DNA of 23,766 nt from Candidatus Aenigmatarchaeota archaeon (GTDB taxonomy: Archaea > Aenigmatarchaeota > Aenigmatarchaeia > Aenigmatarchaeales > Aenigmatarchaeaceae). Position 1 is the stretch's first letter, and every line of letters starts with the position of its first letter. A program made the position numbers and the translations under genes. The stretch is taken from positions 3,540 to 27,305 of the forward strand of contig WVXN01000083.1 in NCBI GenBank assembly GCA_011773475.1, given 5' to 3'. This document shows, piece by piece, positions 7,366-14,235 of the stretch. The notes under the pieces were generated by a model that searched no databases, was not told where the DNA came from, and was given only the letters and a program-made list of their open reading frames with translations.

Positions 7366-8553
7366 ATGGAAAAATGGGTAGCTGAAATAAAACTTAGAGC
7401 AGTAAGAGGTAAGCCTATTGTCTCTGGAGGAAGATCAAACAAATTAGGTAAAATTAATTTTGATGATTTGGTCTTTATTCCCGCTCAAATTAAAAAAAGA
7501 CCAATAGACTATTTTAGAAAAGATATTATAACTGAAACTATTATAGGAAAGAATTCTAAACAACCTTTGAAATTATCCATGCCAATATTAATTCCAGCAA
7601 TGAGTTTTGGGGCCTTAAGCAAGGAAGCTAAAATAGCATTAGCGAAAGCTTCTGCAATACTAGGAACATCAACAAACACTGGAGAAGGTGGGATGCTTCC
7701 AGAAGAAAGAGAAAATGCAAAAATATTATTTGCACAATATGCGTCTGGAAGATTTGGAGTAAATGAAGATTATATCAAATCTGCTGATGGAATTGAAATA
7801 AAAATTGGTCAAGGGGGGAAACCTGGACAAGGAGGTTTATTATCAAAAGATAAGGTAACAGAAGAGATTGCAAAAGTAAGGAATATATCCATGGGAGAGG
7901 ATGTCCATTCACCTCCAGCACACCCTGATATATTTTCTATAGATGATCTGAAAAAGAAAGTAAAGTGGTTAAGAGAATTAACAGAAGGAAAACCTATTAT
8001 AATAAAACTTGGAGCTGGAGATGTTGAAAACGATGTAAAACTTGCTTTAAAAGCTGAACCTGATGTCATAGCAATAGATGGGATGGAAGGTGGAACAGGA
8101 GCAGCACCAAGAATAATGCTTGATGATTTTGGTATTCCTACCTTGGCTGCAATAGTAAAAGCTAGAAAAGTAATGGGTCATAAATCAAAACAAGATTTGA
8201 TAGTAGGCGGTGGTATAAATAAAGGAGCAGATATTGCAAAAGCTCTTGCATTAGGGGCTGATGCAGTTTATATGGCATTTCCTTTGCTTATTTCCATGGG
8301 TTGTATATATTGTAAGCAATGTAACAAGGGAAAATGTCCAATGGGAATAACAACTCAGGATCCAGAATTGAGAAAGAAGTTAAACATAAATGAATCCGCT
8401 AAAAAAGTTATGAATTTCTTAAATGCATGTAATGAAGAGGTTAAAATGACTGCAGCTGCTTGTGGAAAGGAAAATGTTCATGAATTAGATAAAGAAGATT
8501 TAAGATCATTAAGTTTAAGATTATCACAAATAACAGGAGTAGAATTAGTTTAG
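7366..8553 (+). CDS. gltB: Glutamate synthase FMN-domain protein (stand-alone archaeal-type large domain)
   Basis: 395 aa from the preferred ATG. It corresponds to the central FMN/iron-sulfur synthase domain of GOGAT, which makes glutamate from 2-oxoglutarate and ammonia delivered by a glutaminase. Visible motifs are PMSFGALS-like PAMSFGALS, GEGGM, GQGGKPGQGG, HSPPAHPDIFSI, DGMEGGTGAAP and GGGI in the barrel. The cysteine cluster GCIYCKQCNKGKCPMG (nt about 8299-8346) is the iron-sulfur site. No glutaminase domain and no small subunit are nearby, so partners must be encoded elsewhere. Its stop codon overlaps that of the convergent membrane-protein gene. The pairing with gdh suggests a shared role in ammonia assimilation. 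Confidence 0.92.
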   Translation: MEKWVAEIKLRAVRGKPIVSGGRSNKLGKINFDDLVFIPAQIKKRPIDYFRKDIITETIIGKNSKQPLKLSMPILIPAMSFGALSKEAKIALAKASAILGTSTNTGEGGMLPEERENAKILFAQYASGRFGVNEDYIKSADGIEIKIGQGGKPGQGGLLSKDKVTEEIAKVRNISMGEDVHSPPAHPDIFSIDDLKKKVKWLRELTEGKPIIIKLGAGDVENDVKLALKAEPDVIAIDGMEGGTGAAPRIMLDDFGIPTLAAIVKARKVMGHKSKQDLIVGGGINKGADIAKALALGADAVYMAFPLLISMGCIYCKQCNKGKCPMGITTQDPELRKKLNINESAKKVMNFLNACNEEVKMTAAACGKENVHELDKEDLRSLSLRLSQITGVELV

Positions 8554-9215
8554 GTAGTTTTTGATTCTTTTAATTTTTTTGATCCGCTAAAACCCCTTTT
8601 AATTAAGTACAAAATTCTCAATATCCATTCAAGAACAATAGAGAATATTAAAAACTGTAATATCTGTGACCATAAGTTTGGAATTTCTGAAAATCTTGCT
8701 ACTGTAGTTTCCATTGAAAAGAAATTTGGGTCTATTAATGAAACGCCTAAAAGTGCAAAAGGCACCAATTTTGCTAAATCTGTTGATAAATTTTCATTAT
8801 AGTATGAAGTAACCCTTGTTGTGGAAACAACCACAATAGAAATTAAAAGTATGTTATTAATTGTAGTTTCTTCTGTTAATACTAATAAGAACGATGATAA
8901 TATTAAAAACCAAATGAATATGTAAACTGGAAAAATGAATCCGTATTTTAAAATGTAAGCTATAACACTTCCTGCCTTTCCTAAAGTTTTATGTTTTACA
9001 TGTGGAAGATTATATTTTTCCAAATCTATTTTAAATAAATCTCTCTTAGCCAAGGTTCTGTAAAAATGCCAAACAAAAATTGCATAAATAAACAAACCGA
9101 TTGTAAAAACAAACAATCGTAAGTAAGTCTCTCCTATAATCGGAGAAAGCTGACTGTAAAAAAACATGTAACCTTCTTGCAAGCTACCTATTGCCATATT
9201 TAATAAATCAACCAT
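8550..9215 (-). CDS. Polytopic membrane protein, unknown function
   Basis: 221 aa from the preferred ATG at 9213-9215. This start overlaps the stop of the upstream ATP-cone/nuclease gene as ATGGTTGA and follows a GGAAGGT ribosome-binding-like sequence; a longer start at 9242 is possible. About five or six hydrophobic segments are visible, including LFVFTIGLFIYAIFVW, a long FIFPVYIFIWFLILSSFLLVL, NILLISIVVVSTT, LVPFALLGVSLI and FLIFSIVLEWILRILYLI. Between the first two lies a soluble loop containing DLEKYNLPHVKHKT. The C-terminus is basic (KRGFSGSKK). I cannot name the family with confidence; similar proteins occur in DPANN and other archaea as far as I recall. The overlap with the nuclease gene suggests co-translation. 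Confidence 0.8.
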   Translation of the reverse strand: MVDLLNMAIGSLQEGYMFFYSQLSPIIGETYLRLFVFTIGLFIYAIFVWHFYRTLAKRDLFKIDLEKYNLPHVKHKTLGKAGSVIAYILKYGFIFPVYIFIWFLILSSFLLVLTEETTINNILLISIVVVSTTRVTSYYNENLSTDLAKLVPFALLGVSLIDPNFFSMETTVARFSEIPNLWSQILQFLIFSIVLEWILRILYLIKRGFSGSKKLKESKTT

Positions 9216-10035
9216 AGCATACCTTCCTTGCCTCTTCTGCAAATTTTCCTAATTTTTTAATTGGTACCTTAGTTATCTTATTTAATTCTTTTAGAGAGAC
9301 TCTTAATAAATCTAACGCTAATACAAAATCTGAAGAAGACATTTTTTCTAAGGAGTCTGAATCTAAACCCTTAATCATTGTTATTGGATACAGTTTCTTT
9401 TTTTCTATTAACATTTTTAAACTATTGTCTTCTGGATAATTCCAACCAACTAGTTTTATTCCTTTACATTTTGCATAGCGTATAGAATCTTCAGAGAATT
9501 TAGTATTGCAAACCAACCAAGCTTGTTCAAATTTCTTACATAGCTTTTGTTTAGCTCCATCAAGCAAGTCTAAGAATCTAGCGTAGGTATACAAAACTTC
9601 CCTCAAACCTGTATAGATTCCTGGAAGATTATGATACTTACATTCTATCATATAGTTTTGATTCTTCTTTGTTGCTATGACATCTACCTCATGAGAAACG
9701 CAAAAACCCTTTAATACATTGTGAACGTTTGTTGTATATCCGTATTCTTTAAAAATCTCTCCTATGAAATGTTCAAAAACAAAACCTGCTGGACCTAATC
9801 TGAACATAGCTCCCTTTAGATCATATCTTGCCGCGATATGTGGTTTTTTCTTGTTTAATAAATTTAATGTAAGATGTAGAATTTCTTTAGTAGAAATACC
9901 ATTATAGGATTTTTTCCTAACTTCTCTGACTATTTTGTTTGCTAATTCTTCAGAAACACCGGCTCTTAAACACGTTCTCTTTATTTTTTTAGGATCAAAT
10001 TTTTCTGTTTCACCCGAAGCTTTCACAACCCACAT
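9208..10035 (-). CDS. ATP-cone domain fused to a PD-(D/E)XK nuclease-like domain
   Basis: 275 aa. Residues 1-90 form an ATP-cone (WVVKASGETEKFD...ARYDLKGAMFRLGP), a nucleotide-sensing domain known from NrdR and ribonucleotide reductases. Residues about 85-210 look like a restriction-endonuclease (Mrr-like) fold: GFVFEHFIGEIF is the first helix, and HEVDVI plus MIECKYH supply Asp118, Glu131 and Lys133 of the D...ExK catalytic motif. The C-terminal GLDSDSLEKMSSSDFVLAL may be a helix-hairpin-helix DNA-binding segment. Fusions of this kind are known in archaea and bacteria, but their targets are not. A TATA-like box sits about 26 nt before the ATG, and the gene runs directly into a membrane-protein gene. 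DNA cleavage or repair gated by nucleotide level is an inference. Confidence 0.85.
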   Translation of the reverse strand: MWVVKASGETEKFDPKKIKRTCLRAGVSEELANKIVREVRKKSYNGISTKEILHLTLNLLNKKKPHIAARYDLKGAMFRLGPAGFVFEHFIGEIFKEYGYTTNVHNVLKGFCVSHEVDVIATKKNQNYMIECKYHNLPGIYTGLREVLYTYARFLDLLDGAKQKLCKKFEQAWLVCNTKFSEDSIRYAKCKGIKLVGWNYPEDNSLKMLIEKKKLYPITMIKGLDSDSLEKMSSSDFVLALDLLRVSLKELNKITKVPIKKLGKFAEEARKVCYG

Positions 10036-10060
10036 GAATTAGAAATTGTTTTTCTGATTA

Positions 10061-10068
10061 ATAAATTT
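10061..10068 (-). promoter_or_regulatory. TATA-like box for the ATP-cone/nuclease gene
   Basis: On the minus strand it reads AAATTTAT, centred about 28 nt before the ATG at 10035, and it overlaps the stop codon of the upstream Mth938-like gene. This predicts a leaderless start. Confidence 0.45.
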
Positions 10069-10405
10069 AGCATGTCACATGTATTACAGCAATTACTTTC
10101 TTGTTTCTTGATAATTTGTTAAATTCTTCAACAGCTTCTGGTGTTTTCTTAATTATAAACTCGATATTTTTAGATCTTGCAAATTGTTCTGCGGCTTTGT
10201 CTATTTTTACACAATCACCAGTTCCTGTTCCAATTATTATAGTTTCTGGTCCTTTTAACAAAATATCTATTAATTCACTTTTGGAAAATGTATGAGATGA
10301 TTCTCTAGGAGTTATTTCTCCGTCCCAATGTATCACCATATCATCTTCATATTTTTTACTATCGATTGTCAAAGAGCCAAAACTAAAAGAATTGATTTTT
10401 GGCAT
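10067..10405 (-). CDS. Mth938-like domain protein (DUF498/NDUFAF3 family)
   Basis: 112 aa, full family length. Recognisable features are the N-terminal SFGSLTIDSKKYEDDMVIHWDGEI, the central PETIIIGTGTGDCVKI, and the closing KKVIAVIHVTC. The family fold was first solved for an archaeal protein (MTH938); its eukaryotic relative NDUFAF3 helps assemble complex I, but the archaeal function is unknown. The GTGTG loop is the conserved ligand-like site. The gene has its own TATA-like box and lies just downstream of tRNA-Gln on the same strand. There are no complex I genes in the window, so an assembly role is not supported here. Confidence 0.85.
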   Translation of the reverse strand: MPKINSFSFGSLTIDSKKYEDDMVIHWDGEITPRESSHTFSKSELIDILLKGPETIIIGTGTGDCVKIDKAAEQFARSKNIEFIIKKTPEAVEEFNKLSRNKKVIAVIHVTC

Positions 10406-10427
10406 ATCTAAATTATGGTATTCAAGA

Positions 10428-10436
10428 AATAAAATG
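10428..10436 (-). promoter_or_regulatory. TATA-like box for the Mth938-like gene
   Basis: On the minus strand ATTTTATTT is centred about 27 nt before the ATG at 10405, consistent with a leaderless transcript. Confidence 0.45.
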
Positions 10437-10465
10437 ATAACTTATTACGGCAAAGTAAAAAATAG

Positions 10466-10538
10466 TAGCCCCGGCAAGATTCGAACTTGCGTTTACTGCT
10501 CCAGAGGCAGTTGTCCTTGGCCACTAGACGACGGGGCT
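10466..10538 (-). tRNA. tRNA-Gln (anticodon CUG)
   Basis: 73 nt, complete cloverleaf. Acceptor strands AGCCCCG and CGGGGCT pair over 7 bp with discriminator A. The D arm has GTC/GAC, the anticodon stem is ACTGC/GCAGT with loop CTCTGGA (anticodon at 10502-10504), the variable region is short, and the T arm is GCAAG-TTCGAAT-CTTGC. No intron is present and CCA is not encoded, as usual in archaea. It reads CAG codons. Confidence 0.97.
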
Positions 10539-10563
10539 ATCTAATTAAGACTATAAATTTGAG

Positions 10564-10570
10564 GTTTAAG
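10564..10570 (-). promoter_or_regulatory. Possible TATA-like box for tRNA-Gln
   Basis: On the minus strand CTTAAAC is centred about 29 nt before the mature 5' end of the tRNA, allowing a very short 5' leader. A second A/T-rich stretch at 10552-10560 is nearer and could contribute. Confidence 0.35.
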
Positions 10571-10586
10571 AAATTTTCTAAACTGT

Positions 10587-11093
10587 TCATTTCAGAGCTT
10601 CAGCAATTCTGTTTCCGAATTCAACAGCAGCTTGCGGTCCTGAACCTGTTATAATTTTCCCATCAACTGTAACATCACTTCCAGTGTAATTTCCAACAGC
10701 ATTTATGTTATTTCTCTCTGATGGATAGGCGGTTGCATTCTTACCGCTTAAAATACCCGCATTAGCAAGAATTGTTGGTGCAATACATATGGCTGATACA
10801 ACTTTTCCTGAATCATAGAATTCTTTGGCTAGTTCTAAAGCTCTTTTGTGATTAAGATAAGCTGCAGCTCCTGACCCACCAACAAAAACTACTGCATCAA
10901 AATCCTTTGTTTCAACATCGTAAAAATTCTTATCAGGCGTAACTATTTTTCCAAACATGCTTTTTGAAGGCTGGCCAGTAGAATTCGCAACTGTAACATC
11001 TATGTTTGATTTCTCTAGAACTTCCTTTGTTTCGAAAAATTCCTCATCTCTAAAATCGTTTGGTGCAATTACCATTAAAACTTTTTTTACCAT
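10587..11093 (-). CDS. DJ-1/PfpI family protein
   Basis: 168 aa, full length. Members act as glyoxalase/deglycase-like or peptidase-like stress proteins with a nucleophilic cysteine. Visible are the conserved acidic site in DFRDEEFFE (Glu17/18), the strand DAVVFVGGSGAAAYL, and the nucleophile elbow SAICIAPTILANAG with Cys103. PfpI proteases have His directly after this Cys; here it is Ile, so the PfpI-type Cys-His pair is absent and the site is more DJ-1-like. The C-terminal GKIITGSGPQAAVEFG is typical. A TATA-like box centred about 25 nt upstream predicts a leaderless transcript. Function in reactive carbonyl or oxidative stress is a family-based guess. Confidence 0.9.
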   Translation of the reverse strand: MVKKVLMVIAPNDFRDEEFFETKEVLEKSNIDVTVANSTGQPSKSMFGKIVTPDKNFYDVETKDFDAVVFVGGSGAAAYLNHKRALELAKEFYDSGKVVSAICIAPTILANAGILSGKNATAYPSERNNINAVGNYTGSDVTVDGKIITGSGPQAAVEFGNRIAEALK

Positions 11094-11110
11094 AAAATTA
11101 ATTAAAAACT

Positions 11111-11124
11111 ATATTTAATAAATC
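11111..11124 (-). promoter_or_regulatory. TATA-like box for the DJ-1/PfpI gene
   Basis: The A/T stretch ATATTTAATAAATC (plus reading) is centred about 25 nt before the ATG at 11093 and reaches the 3' end of the upstream membrane-protein gene. Confidence 0.45.
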
Positions 11125-11672
11125 TAAAGTATAGAAGAGACTGAACTGAATACAGAACCAAACCCTCCTAACAATCCTAAGAATCCAACAAACACGGTAA
11201 ACGGTGCTAAAACAAGACATGCTAGAAAATATGCTGTAATAAATGCAAAGTAGTTGCTATTAAAAGCTTTTCTGTTTTCAAGAAGAATATAAAAGCCTAT
11301 TGATACGACACAGTGAATGAGTGGTAATGAGAAAAATGTTAATAAAAGGGTCATCGGAGTAAAACCTGAATATGAAGAAGATGAATAGGAAATGATTTCT
11401 GGTAAAATAGCTAAGAGAAGAGGTAAAATAAGAAATACTAATATGAAACCAACATAACCAATAAAAATAGCAATTTTAGGATTGGGGAACATTATAACTT
11501 TTCTGTTAAAAAACAAAAGTCCAAACAAACCTCCTATCAAACCAATAATAGTAAAAGCTATTATAGAGCCTACACCTAATCCAAAAAACAAAAAGAAGAT
11601 CATAAATAACATTAAGAAAAATTGAAAGAAATTAGGAATGTAAGGCATTATGACACCATTAAGTAAAACCAT
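11124..11672 (-). CDS. Polytopic membrane protein next to the large surface protein
   Basis: 182 aa from ATG 11670-11672, two nucleotides after the stop of the upstream gene; GGGTG inside the upstream coding end may act as ribosome binding site. A longer reading from 11717 would overlap that gene and is less likely. Four to five hydrophobic segments are present, for example FFLMLFMIFFLFFGLGVGSIIAFTIIGLIGGLFGLL in two spans, IAIFIGYVGFILVFLILPLLLAIL, LLLTFFSLPLIHCVVSIGFYILL and FITAYFLACLVLAPFTVFVGFLGLLGG. I do not recognise the family. The tight spacing suggests it is made together with the surface protein and may hold or process it in the membrane. Confidence 0.78.
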   Translation of the reverse strand: MVLLNGVIMPYIPNFFQFFLMLFMIFFLFFGLGVGSIIAFTIIGLIGGLFGLLFFNRKVIMFPNPKIAIFIGYVGFILVFLILPLLLAILPEIISYSSSSYSGFTPMTLLLTFFSLPLIHCVVSIGFYILLENRKAFNSNYFAFITAYFLACLVLAPFTVFVGFLGLLGGFGSVFSSVSSIL

Positions 11673-11674
11673 AA

Positions 11675-13735
11675 TCAAACACCCATAATAATTGAAGTTA
11701 CTGCCATAAGAATCCAAGCTAAAATAAGGATACCCAAGAAGATTAAAACATTTATCATGTTTTCTCTTAGTTCTCCCTTCTTAGGCTTTGTTTTCAAACC
11801 ATATGCTAACAAAGCAACTGCCCAAATTGATATTAGTGGAGCAAATATAATTGCTAAAATCATAAAGAAGGTCTTTCTTTTCAGATCTCCTCTTCCTTTG
11901 AGTCTAACAATAAAGCCTGCTGCAATTACAATTATTATCATGAAAATTACTGAAAGGATTACTGAATTCTCATTCATGCTCTCTAAGACCAATTTTCCCG
12001 TATCTCCTATACTTGTAACAAAACTTGACGGAGCAACTGTTCCTTTAATATCAAAATCTGGATTCCAATTCTTAAAATTCCACAAGAAATATCTGTTGTT
12101 ATCATCAATAACAGAGTTTTGAACATTTAGAAAACCAGCGTCTAAACTTCTATCCATTTCAACCAAAATTCTTGTATCCTCTATTGGAGTTGCCCATGCA
12201 ATTCCTGTTCCTAAAGGATAAAATATTTCACCGTCTCTTATTGGCAGAGTCATGCTAATTTCCATTCCATTGGTTGCATTTGAATAAGCACTCAAAAAGA
12301 AATCTATCACTGATTTTTCAACATTAATAATGCCTCCTTCACCATACATGTTTACATTATCAAACCAACCAGAACCTGTATTATACATGCTACCTGTATT
12401 AAAACAAAGATAAAGTGTGCTAGAATATTTGGGTGTACAATCTACTGTGTATTTTGCCCAACCACCTGAACTAATAGAACTTACTGAAAAACATTCGCCA
12501 CCACCGCTACCTGGGGTGGTTGTTGTTAATTGAAATGTAATTTGTCCTTCTTTTGCCTTTGCCCATGTGCTAGCCACGTATCTTTTACCCGTTATCACAT
12601 TGAAGCTCTGGCAAATTCCTACCCAACCATTTTGATCATTATCATAAACATATAAAGACTGTGAACCTGAATAGTAATCCGAAGAATCTGCATAAAAACC
12701 TGAACTGCCTGTTGAACCATATCTTGAATATCCATAATTTCTCCAAAAATTAGTACCTTCTTCAAAACCAGGGTTTAGAATAGTAACATAATCAATGGAG
12801 TATGATTTACCAGCCGCCTCTTGTTGTGCTCTAGTTATATAATCTGAGAACTTTTCTCTTATTGCTTGCTCTGGTGAACATCTATAATCATATCTGGGAA
12901 CACCATAACCATAAGAATAATCATAACAAGTAAAAGTAAATTCTGGGTTTGCTCTTACGTATTTCAAGGCATCATTAAATGTGTTAGGGGCGTATTCTTT
13001 CAATAGGCCTACATCACCAGGAGGTCCTATCATTGCATTTAAAACAGCTATGTAATGGGTTTTATAATTATCAACAGCATCTTTAACGTTATCTGGTAGG
13101 TATAAATCATAGTAATCTTTCATAAATTCTTCTAGAGTATTTCCACTTTCTACATCATAAATATCAATTGTTGCTCCTTCAAATTCGTAGGTTGCTATAT
13201 GTGTTACACCTGGATAAGCTTGTTCTCTTGCTGCCAAACCACCATCAGTAAGCGTACTTCCTGCCATAAATCCTCCATAAAATGGGAAGAAGGCAAATTT
13301 TGAAATTTCATATATTGGTGATATCAAAGAGAGCATTATGTATTCTCCTAGTGCGTCTCTGATTTGAGGAGATGATTTTTTAATGAATCCTGCAACAGAT
13401 TGTTTCTCTATTAATCTTTCAACATCATCAAAACCATATTTGTTAAGAAACTCAGAAGAGTTTAGCTTATCGCCTGAAACATCTTGAGGAACTGATTTTA
13501 AAGGAATGACAACTGTAATATCATGAGTTTCATAATCTAAAGATGTTAATGATAAGAATATGTTCATTTTCTCGAAATAGTTGCTCAAAACCTCAATTAC
13601 AGCATATTGTTGTTTTTCTTTAACAGATGTAAAATCAAAGGTTTTTTTCTGAAATCTCGGCATTATCATACCATCTGCAAGTACAGCTGATGGTAACAAC
13701 AAAGCTAAAACAATTAAAACAAGAGCTTTTTTCAT
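11675..13735 (-). CDS. Large surface protein with signal peptide, inserted carbohydrate-binding-like module and C-terminal membrane spans
   Basis: 686 aa from the ATG at 13735, chosen because a TATA-like box is centred 26 nt upstream; an ATG two codons earlier (13741) is also possible. The signal peptide is KKALVLIVLALLLPSAVLADG. The ectodomain begins with GMIMPRFQKKTFDFTSVKEKQQYAVIE. Residues about 318-463 resemble a CBM4/9-type jelly-roll: ILNPGFEEGTNFWRNYG at its start, SGSQSLYVYDN, a central VITGKRYVASTWAKAKEGQITF, and SGWFDNVNMYG at its end. A second ectodomain part (SMTLPIRDGEIFYPLGTGIAW...) follows, then three transmembrane segments up to the C-terminus. The module appears to be inserted into an older ectodomain. 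It is probably involved in glycan or cell-surface contact, which is an inference. Confidence 0.82.
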   Translation of the reverse strand: MKKALVLIVLALLLPSAVLADGMIMPRFQKKTFDFTSVKEKQQYAVIEVLSNYFEKMNIFLSLTSLDYETHDITVVIPLKSVPQDVSGDKLNSSEFLNKYGFDDVERLIEKQSVAGFIKKSSPQIRDALGEYIMLSLISPIYEISKFAFFPFYGGFMAGSTLTDGGLAAREQAYPGVTHIATYEFEGATIDIYDVESGNTLEEFMKDYYDLYLPDNVKDAVDNYKTHYIAVLNAMIGPPGDVGLLKEYAPNTFNDALKYVRANPEFTFTCYDYSYGYGVPRYDYRCSPEQAIREKFSDYITRAQQEAAGKSYSIDYVTILNPGFEEGTNFWRNYGYSRYGSTGSSGFYADSSDYYSGSQSLYVYDNDQNGWVGICQSFNVITGKRYVASTWAKAKEGQITFQLTTTTPGSGGGECFSVSSISSGGWAKYTVDCTPKYSSTLYLCFNTGSMYNTGSGWFDNVNMYGEGGIINVEKSVIDFFLSAYSNATNGMEISMTLPIRDGEIFYPLGTGIAWATPIEDTRILVEMDRSLDAGFLNVQNSVIDDNNRYFLWNFKNWNPDFDIKGTVAPSSFVTSIGDTGKLVLESMNENSVILSVIFMIIIVIAAGFIVRLKGRGDLKRKTFFMILAIIFAPLISIWAVALLAYGLKTKPKKGELRENMINVLIFLGILILAWILMAVTSIIMGV

Positions 13736-13756
13736 AATCATATATTCAAAAGCCGG

Positions 13757-13764
13757 CTTAAAAA
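13757..13764 (-). promoter_or_regulatory. TATA-like box for the surface protein operon
   Basis: CTTAAAAA (plus reading) is centred about 26 nt before the ATG at 13735. Next to it lies the 8-bp palindrome AGCCGGCT (13751-13758), an unusual GC patch in this gap. Confidence 0.4.
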
Positions 13765-13810
13765 TGTTATTAATAAATATCCATTATTTCAATTATTAAT
13801 ACGTGATAAA

Positions 13811-14224
13811 ATGCCAGTGATTGGAATAAATCTAAAATCAATTGAAGCAAAAAGACATGAAGAAGTAAAAGGACCACTAAGAGTAAACAGCAATATGAAT
13901 ATAACTGACATTAAAGAACAGGATTTACCTGCTTTAAAAAATGAGGGATTGTTAATTGAATTCGAATACAGAACCACATATATTAGTGGGAAAAGTAAGA
14001 ACATAGCAGAAATTAACATTGATGGAAACATTGTTTTCTTGGGCGATGAAAAAGAAATTATCTTAAAGTCTTGGAAAAAGGATAAGGCTTTACCAGATGA
14101 TATAAAACTCCACGTAATCGGCCTTGCCTTAGACAAATGCTCTAAAAAAGCTATATTTTTAAGCGATGACCTACAACTACCACCACCACCATTAATGCTA
14201 CCGCAAGCCGCAAAACGAAAATAA
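13811..14224 (+). CDS. Small conserved archaeal protein with C-terminal LPPPP motif
   Basis: 137 aa, no signal or membrane segment. The pattern MPVIGINLKSIEAKR, a beta-rich middle (LLIEFEYRTTY...AEINIDGNIVFLG), helix KCSKKAIFLSDDL and the ending LPPPPLMLP match a family of small archaeal proteins I recall as widespread and uncharacterised, with a fold perhaps related to SecB-like chaperones; that relation is uncertain. The start at 13811 is supported by GTGAT 4-8 nt upstream, which is complementary to the archaeal 16S tail, and by a TATA-like TTATTAATAAAT around 13768-13779. It is divergent from the surface protein gene. Confidence 0.72.
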   Translation: MPVIGINLKSIEAKRHEEVKGPLRVNSNMNITDIKEQDLPALKNEGLLIEFEYRTTYISGKSKNIAEINIDGNIVFLGDEKEIILKSWKKDKALPDDIKLHVIGLALDKCSKKAIFLSDDLQLPPPPLMLPQAAKRK

Positions 14225-14235
14225 AAAAGACAAAC

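Noticed and set aside
10466..10538. tRNA-Gln as the intact partner of the tRNA fragment at 4313
   Set aside because: Its 3' end (CTTGC, CGGGGCT, A) differs from the fragment (CCCGG, TCGGCGC, A); only the T loop is shared.
13789..14136. A minus-strand frame opposite the LPPPP-motif gene
   Set aside because: The plus-strand gene has a conserved protein pattern and a GTGAT site; the opposite frame has biased hydrophobic composition typical of antisense shadows.
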